A DNA stretch of 64,000 bases from Dehalococcoidia bacterium UBA2588 (lineage in GTDB: Bacteria; Chloroflexota; Dehalococcoidia; Lucifugimonadales; UBA3495), in assembly GCA_002339805.1 (NCBI GenBank), contig DDKW01000023.1, positions 27,363 to 91,362 on the forward strand, read 5' to 3'. The notes under the pieces were generated by a model. That model was not told the origin of the DNA. It saw nothing but the letters and a program-made list of their open reading frames with translations, and did not search any database. Below are positions 1 to 7,946 of the stretch, in pieces. The first letter of the stretch is position 1, and every line of letters begins with the position of its first letter. Both the position numbers and the translations under genes were made by a program.

Positions 1-1
1 A

Positions 2-88
2 GACTGCTCAACTGATGCTAACTGTGAAGTAAGGATAACCGAACTGTTGCAACTGATAGTATCTTTACGAGAATTTCAATACGCGTAA
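2..88 (+). CDS. DUF1800 family protein, C-terminal fragment (cut by window edge)
   Basis: This is the last 28 codons of a gene that starts before the window. Frame 2 is open from the first base to a TAA at 86-88, and it ends in EFQYA. The complete DUF1800 protein at 36029-37429 ends in EFQFA, and the preceding residues also line up (VRITELLQLIVS against SERIGEMLALIS). The stop is 14 nt before a DUF1501 gene, the same order as in the second copy, where DUF1800 precedes DUF1501 by 25 nt. The assignment therefore rests on both the tail match and synteny. The function of DUF1800 is unknown. The open frame alone would be weak evidence because it is short. Confidence 0.75.
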   Translation, partial: DCSTDANCEVRITELLQLIVSLREFQYA

Positions 89-102
89 TTTAGGAGAAAG
101 AA

Positions 103-1230
103 ATGACTAGTACAAAAAAAGACCCAGTAATCGTAGTACTCCAGATGTCTGGTGGCAATGACTACCTGAATACTACCATTCCATATGCTGATGGCATTTA
201 CAGGGACTCAAGACCAGTTGTTGGAGTCCCTGAAGATAGAGTCATCAAAATAGATGATCACATCGGACTTCACCCAGAAATGGCCCCAGTCAAAGAACTT
301 TATGACGCAGGGGATATGGCTATCATTCATGGAGTAGGCTATGCAGATTCTCCTAGATCCCACTTCAGATCTATGGACATTTGGCACACATGCGAACCAG
401 ACAAAATCGGCACAGAAGGATGGTTAGGCAAAGTAACAAGAGAACTAGACCCTAATAAAGAAAACGTTCTAACTGCCGTAAGTTTTGGGGCAGCTTTACC
501 AAGAGCATTAGCTCTTCCAGGAGTACCCGTGGCTTGTGTAGATGACCTAGACAACTACGGACTTCTCCCAGGTATAGCAAACGAGCAACGAAACAAAATA
601 TTAGACAGATTTGCTAGGATGTACTCTCCCACAATTGGAACGGGAGCTGTAATGGACTACTTAGGCCAAACCGGACTAGACACACTAGAGGGTGCAGACA
701 TCCTGAAAGAAGCTCCCAAAGTCTACTCATCTACAGTCGAATACCCTGATAGTACGATAGCTAAAAAACTTAAAGGAATTGCCCAAGTTCATTTAGCAAA
801 CTTCGGAACTCGGGTTTTCTACTGTGATCACGGTAGCTTTGATAGCCACTCGAACCAAGTAGGAATGCATGACAAACTTTGGAAAGACGTATCAGAAGGC
901 ATTAGAGCATTCTTTGCTGACCTGAGAGAGCATAACGCTAGTGAAAACGTAATTATGTTCCTGTTCTCTGAATTCGGGCGTAGAGTTATTGATAATGGTT
1001 CAGGCACAGACCATGGAGCAGGTGGAGTAGCATTCGCTCTTGGGGATCAAATCAAAGGCGGACAATATGGGGAATTCCCTAGCATGAAACCAGAACACCT
1101 CGAGCAAGGGGACGTAGTTCCAAACATAGACTTTAGGGGTATTTATTCAACCATGGTTGAAGATTGGTTCGGCCTAGATGCAAATCCGATAGTAAATGGA
1201 AACTTTGAAAAATTAGCTTATATGAAGTAA
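103..1230 (+). CDS. DUF1501 family protein (copy 1)
   Basis: A 375-residue protein of the DUF1501 family, which is related to the alkaline-phosphatase/sulfatase fold; no reaction is established. Family marks are GGND at residues 17-20, SHFRSMDIWHT near 86, FDSHSNQ near 248, SEFGRR near 289 and GTDHGAGG at about 301. The start is supported by the SD-like TAGGAGAAAG just upstream. There is no signal peptide, although many family members carry a Tat signal, so it may act in the cytoplasm. It lies between a DUF1800 tail and an NHL gene. A paralogue sits at 34873-36003, and both begin with the same 14 residues (MTSTKKDPVIVVLQ), encoded with several synonymous differences. Confidence 0.9.
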   Translation: MTSTKKDPVIVVLQMSGGNDYLNTTIPYADGIYRDSRPVVGVPEDRVIKIDDHIGLHPEMAPVKELYDAGDMAIIHGVGYADSPRSHFRSMDIWHTCEPDKIGTEGWLGKVTRELDPNKENVLTAVSFGAALPRALALPGVPVACVDDLDNYGLLPGIANEQRNKILDRFARMYSPTIGTGAVMDYLGQTGLDTLEGADILKEAPKVYSSTVEYPDSTIAKKLKGIAQVHLANFGTRVFYCDHGSFDSHSNQVGMHDKLWKDVSEGIRAFFADLREHNASENVIMFLFSEFGRRVIDNGSGTDHGAGGVAFALGDQIKGGQYGEFPSMKPEHLEQGDVVPNIDFRGIYSTMVEDWFGLDANPIVNGNFEKLAYMK

Positions 1231-1261
1231 GGATAAACCCTTACAGTATTAGGAGACTACA

Positions 1262-2320
1262 ATGTTAACTACAACCGCAAATGGTCGTACTTATGACTAC
1301 AGTCACTCAATAGGTAGAGGCGCTCAGTCAGGCATGGGATTCAATTACCCGTGCGGAATGGCTTTCGGTCCTAATGGGATTACTTACGTTATAAATCGCG
1401 GAGCCGAAACGATCAGTAATGTTCCTTGGAACAAAACAGGAGTTGGAGCCCGAGTAAGTATGATTACGCTCGGCGACGGACATGGAGAAGAAACCTTTAC
1501 CGGTGAATTTGGCAAGTACGGTAATGGCGAAGGTGAGTTTATATGGCCAACTGATATAGCTATCTCAAGTGACGACACGCTATATGTAACTGATGAACAT
1601 ATGGACAAAATACTAAGCTTCGATCTAGATGGGAAATTCATTTCTGAATTCTTCTTAACAGATGAACCTGGCACCTTTGGACCAGCCGGTATAACTATTG
1701 ATAATGAAGACAATCTGTACATCACCGGCAGTTTTGCCAGTCAAATCCGAAAATACTCTACCGCTGGAGACCTAATTTCATCATGGGGAGAACAAGGAAC
1801 AGCCGAAGGACAACTAAATAGACCTTGGGGCATAACAATTGACTCTGAGAACACTATATATGTGGCTGATCACAAGAATCACAGAGTGCAATTATTTGAT
1901 ACAAATGGTAATTTTAAAAGCGCCATAGGTTCTTACGGAAACAAATTTGGTGAACTAGACCACCCTACAGCAGTGGCCGTCGATACTAACGGAGACATAT
2001 ACATTAGCGACTGGGCTCCCAATGACATGCATTGGGGTAAAGTTCATATATTCTCCAAAGATGCAACATATATCGTTTCACTCGCTGGCGACGCACAGCA
2101 GTTATCAAGATGGGCTGAGATGACTATTGCAGCTAATACAGACTATTTACGACGCCGCAGAGAAGTAAAATCGACCGAATCTGAATGGTCCTTCGTTCTA
2201 CCCACAGGTATTGCTTTCGACGAGCAAAATGGCAGAGTTGTAATAGCAGACTGCCAAAGACAGAGGTTACAAATCTATAACAAACTGTCCAGCTATATGG
2301 TTCCACAACTTAATCTTTAA
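1262..2320 (+). CDS. NHL-repeat beta-propeller protein (copy 1)
   Basis: A 352-residue protein made almost wholly of NHL repeats, a six-bladed propeller used for protein, RNA or ligand binding or, in some families, lyase chemistry. Repeats are visible as PTDIAISSDDTLYVTDE, PAGITIDNEDNLYITG, PWGITIDSENTIYVADHKN and PTAVAVDTNGDIYISDW, with a closing PTGIAFD repeat. The ATG follows TTAGGAGACTACA, a good ribosome site. There is no signal peptide or membrane segment. It is 31 nt after the DUF1501 gene, so they are very probably co-transcribed. The paralogue at 33739-34773 shares the SIGR/NIGR start region and the PQLNL/PQANL ending. The ligand is unknown. Confidence 0.88.
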   Translation: MLTTTANGRTYDYSHSIGRGAQSGMGFNYPCGMAFGPNGITYVINRGAETISNVPWNKTGVGARVSMITLGDGHGEETFTGEFGKYGNGEGEFIWPTDIAISSDDTLYVTDEHMDKILSFDLDGKFISEFFLTDEPGTFGPAGITIDNEDNLYITGSFASQIRKYSTAGDLISSWGEQGTAEGQLNRPWGITIDSENTIYVADHKNHRVQLFDTNGNFKSAIGSYGNKFGELDHPTAVAVDTNGDIYISDWAPNDMHWGKVHIFSKDATYIVSLAGDAQQLSRWAEMTIAANTDYLRRRREVKSTESEWSFVLPTGIAFDEQNGRVVIADCQRQRLQIYNKLSSYMVPQLNL

Positions 2321-2337
2321 GTTCTGGATTACCCAAT

Positions 2338-2661
2338 ATGGACAAGGCTCAAGAAGATGAACTATTAAAATTTGCAGAGGAACATCCAGATGTCCTCTGC
2401 AAAGATGCCCCCTTGGAGGTCTTAGAAGAATGCTCCCATGATGCGGAGCCGACTCCATTCCTAGAAAGTTTCTTCGAAACTGGATTCAAGAAATGGTTCA
2501 TCAAAAAAACTGGGTACGATATTACTCCTCCCAGATATGAGATAACTAACGCTATATTGCTACTGCATTTTCGAGCTAATAAAATGTACACATACCATGT
2601 TTTAAACGAAGAAAACCCGTATTCAGAACAAATGTTCTTTTCAAACGAAGGGCTAAATTAA
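2338..2661 (+). CDS. Hypothetical protein, 107 aa
   Basis: I do not recognise this small protein. It is acidic at the N-terminus (MDKAQEDELLKFAEEHPDVL), has no signal peptide or membrane span, and contains FFETGFKKWFIKKTGYDI and a Tyr/His-rich tail. It starts 17 nt after the NHL gene and ends 15 nt before the glutaredoxin-DinB gene, all on the same strand, so it belongs to the same operon. The second copy of the cassette has no equivalent gene; a terminator follows there instead. Codon use looks like that of its neighbours, which supports it being real. Confidence 0.65.
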   Translation: MDKAQEDELLKFAEEHPDVLCKDAPLEVLEECSHDAEPTPFLESFFETGFKKWFIKKTGYDITPPRYEITNAILLLHFRANKMYTYHVLNEENPYSEQMFFSNEGLN

Positions 2662-2676
2662 ATAAGAGGCACAATT

Positions 2677-3438
2677 ATGAAAGTTGACGTATTTACTCAC
2701 CCTGGTTGATTCAGTTGTAGAACTCTGGAAGAGTTCTTGAAGACTCATGGAGTTGATTACACGCACTTTGATCTCGCATCTGATAAGGACGCTGCCGCTT
2801 TAATCGAATCCAAAGGGATTAAATCTGCGCCTATTACTATAGTGGATGACTCTGAAGTGATCATAGGGTTCTACCCAAAGAAACTTATTGCAACATTAGA
2901 CATCAAGACTCAATTGGACTTATCTGCTAAAACTGAATGGTTGAAAGAAAAATATACTGCTATCCTTGGTGCCTCAATCGTTGCCTCCAAACAATTCAGC
3001 ATAGAGCAACTAGAAACAATATTACCTTGGCGCCCTCAAACCTTATTAGACCACATGAAGCACATCATATCATTCCCAGACTTAGCATACGCCAGCCATT
3101 CAACTGGTAGCATGTCCACCGAAGACATGAGAGCCTCTTACGATAACCTAAAACACATAACAACCCCAAGTCAAATAGAAGCCTATGGTAATACCGTCAT
3201 TGCTAATATAGGTGCATTCTTGGATTCAAATGATTATGACTCCTTTGATAGAGTTGTTCCGGCTCACTATGGAGGGGAAGTTACGGTCTTAGAATTACTA
3301 ACTATTATATTGAGCCATAGTACACATCATTTGAAACAAACATATATGTATATGAATGATTATTTGAAAATAAAAATTGAATCCCCTGCTACAGATAAGA
3401 TCTTCGAGGGAATAATCACACCTGAATCGCTAATTTAG
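2677..3438 (+). CDS. Glutaredoxin-DinB fusion, candidate selenoprotein (in-frame TGA = Sec11)
   Basis: Read from the ATG at 2677, preceded by AAGAGG at a normal distance, the frame begins MKVDVFTHPG, meets TGA at 2707-2709, and continues FSCRTLEEFLKTHGVDYTHF. This is a glutaredoxin N-terminus with the TGA exactly at the first Cys of CxxC, giving U11-F-S-C14. The fold continues with the cis-proline motif SAPITIVDD (Pro52) and ends near residue 75. Residues from about 95 to 250 look like a DinB-type four-helix domain (LPWRPQTLLDHMKHI, ELLTIILSHSTHHLKQ). Read-through as selenocysteine fits the motif and the hairpin right after the TGA. The alternatives are a nonsense mutation, a sequencing error, or a shorter protein from the TTG at 2737. 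TGA serves as a normal stop in other genes here, such as queA. No sel genes are in the window. Confidence 0.8.
2719..2737 (+). promoter_or_regulatory. Candidate bacterial SECIS hairpin
   Basis: A perfect 7-bp stem (AGAACTC at 2719-2725 with GAGTTCT at 2731-2737) closes a TGGAA loop at 2726-2730. The loop starts 16 nt after the TGA at 2707-2709 and has G as its second base. Published bacterial SECIS rules ask for a loop of 3-14 nt, 16-37 nt after the UGA, with a G among its first two bases; all are met. The hairpin lies inside coding sequence, as bacterial SECIS elements do. SelB binding is not shown. Confidence 0.6.
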
Positions 3439-4022
3439 CAATCCCAAGGTATATATACTTTCCATTCATCTCTCAATCTCTGATTTTGTAGTAACCGATA
3501 TGGATTAGGCTGCGGCGGTTTAGGCTCTCTAAGGAGCTTCATTTGAGCCTGATCTGGGGACCTAGCAGCTTTCTTCAAGTTACATGGTGAGCATGCAGTC
3601 ACAACATTTTCCCAGGTGTTAGGCCCATTATGTTTTCTTGGGATAACGTGGTCTATAGTCATTTTATTGCTTTTTATAGAGCAATACTGACAAGTGTAAT
3701 TATCTCTAAGGAACACTTCTTTTTTAGATAACTTACAAGGTCCTTTCTTATAAGATCTTTTAACCATATAACTTAGTCTAATCGCGGAGGGAGCTAATAC
3801 GTCATCATCAATCGTATGTATCGCAGCATCCCTACATTCCAGAATTTCTGCCTTCCCTTTACTAATCAATATCAGAGATCGCTTTAAAGTACTAATATTG
3901 ATGGGAACGTAGTTCAGGTTCAGTACAAGAACTTTATCATGTAAATAAACTGGGTCACGATGTCCCACTTGCGCAAGTTCTAAAAGTTCTTCAGATGCAA
4001 ATGATTTATCTTGTATCACCAT
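3435..4022 (-). CDS. HNH endonuclease family protein
   Basis: A 195-residue protein with a C-terminal HNH nuclease module: zinc-type pair C111-x2-C114, the DH pair D124/H125, N139, then C144-x2-C147-N148. The N-terminal part (VLNLNYVPINISTLKRSLILI) is typical of the stand-alone HNH family common in Actinobacteria, Cyanobacteria and Chloroflexota, whose role is not settled; it is not a restriction enzyme with a visible methylase partner. Its 3' end overlaps the convergent glutaredoxin-DinB gene by 4 nt, so no terminator lies between them. All expected metal and catalytic residues are present. Confidence 0.88.
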   Translation of the reverse strand: MVIQDKSFASEELLELAQVGHRDPVYLHDKVLVLNLNYVPINISTLKRSLILISKGKAEILECRDAAIHTIDDDVLAPSAIRLSYMVKRSYKKGPCKLSKKEVFLRDNYTCQYCSIKSNKMTIDHVIPRKHNGPNTWENVVTACSPCNLKKAARSPDQAQMKLLREPKPPQPNPYRLLQNQRLRDEWKVYIPWDC

Positions 4023-4059
4023 AAAGACTCCCCCACTACACTATTGAATAGGATAATAT

Positions 4060-4548
4060 TTACTGACTATTATTAATTTGCTGCCAACTCGCTGGTAATA
4101 TTTTAGTAGACTGCATTACTGCAGACGTTCCCCTAATAATGGGCTTAGATAATTCCGCATTGGTATTGAAACCGAAATGTTGAATCCCTGAGATCAATCC
4201 TGTACATATCAGCAAACCAACTAATAACCCAGCGATTCCGCCTGTCAAACGGTTCAACAGCCCACCAAATGGAACTAAAACAATTATAGATTTAACGAAT
4301 CTTGCAATCCAAGTACCAAGTATCAATAGTATTATAAAAAATAACGCAAATACGAGATACTGCTGGAAATCTCCCAAATCTATGACTTTCGCTACAAGAT
4401 TACCAAGAGGTTCTGAGACTCTAGAAGAGAATGATAATCCAATAATCACAGTTATAATTGGTATTATCATATTGATAATACCGTTCTTAAAACCAATAAA
4501 GGTTGTTATTAATATAGTGGTTAATACGAATATATCAACTAAATTCAT
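4060..4548 (-). CDS. CvpA family membrane protein
   Basis: A 162-residue protein with about four hydrophobic segments (near residues 2-20, 28-48, 62-84 and 98-117). The N-terminal pattern NLVDIFVLTTILITTFIGFK, then GGLLNRLTGGIAGLLVGL, is that of the CvpA family (colicin V production protein homologues). These are small inner-membrane proteins linked to envelope homeostasis, with no proven biochemical activity. It lies downstream of cmk on the opposite strand; the two starts are about 75 nt apart and divergent, so they may share a promoter region. It ends 37 nt before the HNH gene start and is probably co-transcribed with it. Confidence 0.8.
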   Translation of the reverse strand: MNLVDIFVLTTILITTFIGFKNGIINMIIPIITVIIGLSFSSRVSEPLGNLVAKVIDLGDFQQYLVFALFFIILLILGTWIARFVKSIIVLVPFGGLLNRLTGGIAGLLVGLLICTGLISGIQHFGFNTNAELSKPIIRGTSAVMQSTKILPASWQQINNSQ

Positions 4549-4623
4549 AGATTGTGCTCTTATATTTCATTTATAATTATCCAATATTATATAAAACATT
4601 TCACTAGTGTTCGGTCAATAAAT

Positions 4624-5313
4624 ATGGCAACTACTCAAAATACCAATAATCCCAAAATCCTTACGGTAGCAATAGATGGTCCCGTTGCATCTGGGAAAAG
4701 TACTGTAGGCCAACTTGTTGCTCAAAACTTAAATTTCCAGTACCTGGATACAGGCATTATGTACAGAGCAATTACGTGGCTGACGTGCTTTGCTAAAATC
4801 AATTTAGAACAGCGCGATGTTCTAGAAAATCAAATCACCAACAACCCTATAAGTATATTAAACAGAATGGGGACACAAGTAAGCCTAGGCGGAAAAGTAC
4901 TTGAATCAGAACTTAGAAGTCCTTTGATAGACCAACTTGTTTCAGACGTGTCAAAAATTGATATTGTTAGAGAGCTTCTTGTTAAACAACAGCGTTGCAT
5001 AGCTGAAAATAGTACAGGGATAATAATGGTAGGAAGAGATATAGGCACAGTCGTCTTAAAAAACGCTGACCTGAAAATTTATTTAGATGCTAGCATCACA
5101 AATCGTGCGCAAAGACGTGTAATCGATCGACTAAAAATAGGATCTCCTACTACATTGCCAGATATGATAGAAGAGATACGGAAAAGAGATCTGATAGATA
5201 CAACCAGAGAAAACTCCCCGCTAATAGCAGCAAAAGATGCAATCATAATTGATACAGATGGTCTAGACCAAAACGAAGTTGCTGAAATAATCACTCAACA
5301 TGCAAAAAAATAA
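4624..5313 (+). CDS. cmk: Cytidylate kinase
   Basis: CMP/dCMP kinase, which phosphorylates CMP to CDP with ATP in pyrimidine nucleotide supply. The P-loop is at residues 19-27 (GPVASGKST), followed by DTGIMYRAIT, the nucleotide-binding GRDIGTVVLKNA and LDAS near the CMP site. An open frame runs further upstream to 4552, but those 24 codons are unlike the family, while MATTQ at 4624 gives the usual length of 229 residues. No strong ribosome site precedes this ATG. The end overlaps plsC by 14 nt, so the two are translationally coupled. A cmk-plsC pair is common in bacteria. Confidence 0.93.
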   Translation: MATTQNTNNPKILTVAIDGPVASGKSTVGQLVAQNLNFQYLDTGIMYRAITWLTCFAKINLEQRDVLENQITNNPISILNRMGTQVSLGGKVLESELRSPLIDQLVSDVSKIDIVRELLVKQQRCIAENSTGIIMVGRDIGTVVLKNADLKIYLDASITNRAQRRVIDRLKIGSPTTLPDMIEEIRKRDLIDTTRENSPLIAAKDAIIIDTDGLDQNEVAEIITQHAKK

Positions 5314-5950
5314 GAAGCATATATCCCCGGTGTACTACCTATTGCGAGGGCTAGCTAGGGTATGTTTTAAATTATTCAGTAAAACAATTATTGAAGGTGT
5401 AGAGAATATTCCACCTTATGGGCCTCTTATCGCTGTTTCGAACCACATCTCATATAACGATCCTCCATATATTGCTGCTATATTCCCAAGACCAGTGTTT
5501 TTCCTTGGGAAAAAAGAATTGTTCAAAAATAAAATATTAGGATCCGTAATGAGAAATGTAAATGTGATTTCTTTAGATCGGACTGGAGTTGGACTGTCTG
5601 GATTAAAATCAGCGATCGAATTATTAAATGAAGACCAAGTTGTTGTTATATTCCCAGAAGGTACTACAAGTGATACCGGAGGGTTAATAAAAGGACGAAG
5701 CGGAGTCAGCTACTTAGCAGTGAAATCTGAATGTCCTATATTACCAATCAGCATAATTGGCACAAACCACTTCCCACCTTGGAGGCTTTGGATGCCTCTC
5801 AAGACAATTCATGTAAATATCGGAACAGCTTTTACTCCACCTGTAATACAAGGGAATATCAGCAACGAGGTATTGAACTCGATCACCGATACGATCATGG
5901 AACGCATAGCATTTCTCTTGCCACTGGAGCTTAGAGGTGTGTACAAATAG
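5300..5950 (+). CDS. plsC: 1-acyl-sn-glycerol-3-phosphate acyltransferase
   Basis: This 216-residue enzyme acylates lysophosphatidate to phosphatidate at the membrane. The catalytic NHx4D motif is NHISYND (H49, D54), and the substrate-binding FPEGTTSD block lies near residue 120, followed by PILPISIIG. These are blocks I, III and IV of the family. The hydrophobic N-terminus is short and there is no signal peptide. It overlaps the 3' end of cmk by 14 nt and ends directly against the convergent dapA stop. PlsY and GpsA, which supply the preceding steps, are at 29644-31379. The acyl-chain preference cannot be told. Confidence 0.9.
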   Translation: MQKNKKHISPVYYLLRGLARVCFKLFSKTIIEGVENIPPYGPLIAVSNHISYNDPPYIAAIFPRPVFFLGKKELFKNKILGSVMRNVNVISLDRTGVGLSGLKSAIELLNEDQVVVIFPEGTTSDTGGLIKGRSGVSYLAVKSECPILPISIIGTNHFPPWRLWMPLKTIHVNIGTAFTPPVIQGNISNEVLNSITDTIMERIAFLLPLELRGVYK

Positions 5951-6841
5951 CTAAGGCTTGATATCTATATCGTATTCAGCTACTACTGCACCTATCACTG
6001 ACATTTCTTCTTCTGTAAGGGATACCAAAGGCAATCTTGGTTTTCCTACATTAAATCCAGCTTGGTTGACGAAATGCTTTACGGGGATTGGGTTAGAAAC
6101 AGAAAACATTATCTTGAATATATTGAATAACCTGCGATGCTCGGCAGCAGCTGTTTCTATATCTCCTTCGAGTATCATTCCCATCATATTTTTGATTTGA
6201 GTCCCCACCAAATGAGATAAAACACTCACCACTCCATATCCTCCCATGGACATTATATGGAAAGTTTCATCATCATTTCCGCTCCATACTTTAAATCCTG
6301 GTTTAGAATTCTCAATCACTCTACAAATCTGGGCCATATCACTACTAGCTTCTTTGACTCCAACTATGTTTTCGATGTGACTTAATCTGGTTGTGGTCTC
6401 GTCTGTCATGTTAGTGCTAGTTCTACTTGGCACGTTATAAAGCATACACGGAACATCTACACTTTCTGCAATTATTTTAAAATGCTCATACAAGCCTTGT
6501 TGCGGTGGCTTGTTGTAATAGGGTACCGTTAAAAGTAATCCATCAGCTCCAGCTTTTTCAGCTAATTGGCTGATTTCTATACTTTCCTGAGTATTATTGT
6601 TGCTAGTACCAGCAATCACAGAGCCTCTGCTCCCGACAGCTTCCTTTACTGCAGACAATAATCGAATTTTCTCGTCTTTAGACAACGCTGGAGATTCTCC
6701 TGTTGTCCCTGAAATTATAACTCCATCACTACCCGAGCTAATCAATGAATTGGCTAAATGCCCAGCTTCTTCGTAGTCAATTTCACCTTTGTCATCAAAA
6801 GGAGTAATCATGGCAGTAATCAGGCGTCCTAAATCACTCAT
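5951..6841 (-). CDS. dapA: 4-hydroxy-tetrahydrodipicolinate synthase
   Basis: Condenses pyruvate with aspartate semialdehyde in the diaminopimelate route to lysine and peptidoglycan. The TIM-barrel marks are TTGESPAL near residue 45, the tyrosine motif YNVPSRT near 135 and the Schiff-base lysine in GVKEASSDM near 160. The ATG at 6841 is preferred because AGGTGA lies five bases upstream of it; an in-frame GTG at 6850 overlaps that site. Length is 296 residues, normal for the family. It is the last gene of rpsO-pnp-dapB-asd-dapA, 81 nt after asd, and a paralogue lies at 15725. This copy is the better dapA candidate because of its synteny and motif match. Confidence 0.93.
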   Translation of the reverse strand: MSDLGRLITAMITPFDDKGEIDYEEAGHLANSLISSGSDGVIISGTTGESPALSKDEKIRLLSAVKEAVGSRGSVIAGTSNNNTQESIEISQLAEKAGADGLLLTVPYYNKPPQQGLYEHFKIIAESVDVPCMLYNVPSRTSTNMTDETTTRLSHIENIVGVKEASSDMAQICRVIENSKPGFKVWSGNDDETFHIMSMGGYGVVSVLSHLVGTQIKNMMGMILEGDIETAAAEHRRLFNIFKIMFSVSNPIPVKHFVNQAGFNVGKPRLPLVSLTEEEMSVIGAVVAEYDIDIKP

Positions 6842-6922
6842 TGCATTCACCTACCACTACTAATTTCTGCGATTGTACATCAAATCAAGGATATTATCAT
6901 CATATGGAATCTGCTGGATAGA

Positions 6923-7945
6923 TTATACTAACTCTTGTTCAACTAACGTCTCAGCTATCTGCAAAGAATTTAATGCTGCGCCTTTTCTCAAATTATCTGA
7001 CACTATCCACACTACTATTCCATTCTCAACAGAAGCATCTTTACGTATTCTTCCGACGTATACATCATCTTTGCCCTCTATGTCATATGGCATAGGATAT
7101 ATATCATTCTCAGGATCATCCATTACAGTAATCCCAGGGAAGTTTTTTAGCTGGCTGTAGACGTCACTCAAGTCTATAGAATTGTCGAATTCTATATGTA
7201 CTGCTTCCGAATGCGAGATGTAAACAGGCACTCTTGCGCAAGTTGCGGAAACTGAAAGATCTGGCAAATGTAAAATTTTCTTACTTTCATCAATCATTTT
7301 CTGTTCTTCTTTCGTGTATCCATTATCTAGGAAGTCATCGATTCTTGGTATAACATTAAATCCTATCTGATCCTTTTCTGGATTAACATTCTTATCGTTC
7401 ATTAAATCAGCACTTTCAGATGTGAGAGCATCCATTGCTGCGGTGCCTGCTCCAGATACAGATTGGTATGTCGAAGCGGTCACCCGTTTGATATCACTTA
7501 ATTTTCTCAAAGCCTGAAGCACCATAACTAAAGGCGTCGTAGAACAATTAGGAATAGATATAATTCCCTCATTCCATTTACAGTCATCTCCATTTACTTC
7601 AGGGACTACCAATGGCACAGTATCATCCATTCTGAATGCTGAACTATCATCTATCACAATTGCTCCTGCTTTGACTGCGTGCGGAGCCAAATCAAGGCTT
7701 ATTTCCGAACTTACGGATATGAATGCAATATCAACACCTGTGAAAGAGTCAGGGGTCGCTTCTTGTATTACTACAGATGTCCCATTAACTTCTATAGTAC
7801 TCCCAGCAGAACGGGCGGACGCTAATAACGTTAATTGAGGGAGATCAGAATAATTATCCTTAAGTATATTCAAAAATTCTGTTCCAACAGCTCCAGTAGC
7901 TCCGACCACTGCTATATGAAGATCCGAAATCGTTTTTTTTACCAT
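6923..7945 (-). CDS. asd: Aspartate-semialdehyde dehydrogenase
   Basis: NADPH-dependent reduction of aspartyl phosphate to aspartate semialdehyde, the branch point to lysine, threonine and methionine. The dinucleotide motif GATGAVG is at residues 15-21 and the catalytic cysteine is C134 in SIPNCSTTPLV. The substrate region includes TYQSVSGAGTAAMDAL. At 340 residues it is full length. It starts one base after the dapB stop and precedes dapA, so the three consecutive enzymes of the pathway are co-transcribed. Threonine synthase, a downstream user of its product, is at 26550. Confidence 0.95.
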   Translation of the reverse strand: MVKKTISDLHIAVVGATGAVGTEFLNILKDNYSDLPQLTLLASARSAGSTIEVNGTSVVIQEATPDSFTGVDIAFISVSSEISLDLAPHAVKAGAIVIDDSSAFRMDDTVPLVVPEVNGDDCKWNEGIISIPNCSTTPLVMVLQALRKLSDIKRVTASTYQSVSGAGTAAMDALTSESADLMNDKNVNPEKDQIGFNVIPRIDDFLDNGYTKEEQKMIDESKKILHLPDLSVSATCARVPVYISHSEAVHIEFDNSIDLSDVYSQLKNFPGITVMDDPENDIYPMPYDIEGKDDVYVGRIRKDASVENGIVVWIVSDNLRKGAALNSLQIAETLVEQELV

Positions 7946-7946
7946 T

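Noticed and set aside
2737-3438. Short Grx-DinB protein starting at TTG 2737
   Set aside because: It would begin inside the glutaredoxin fold and lose the redox motif; the codons upstream of it clearly encode the start of that fold behind a normal ribosome site. Kept only as an alternative.
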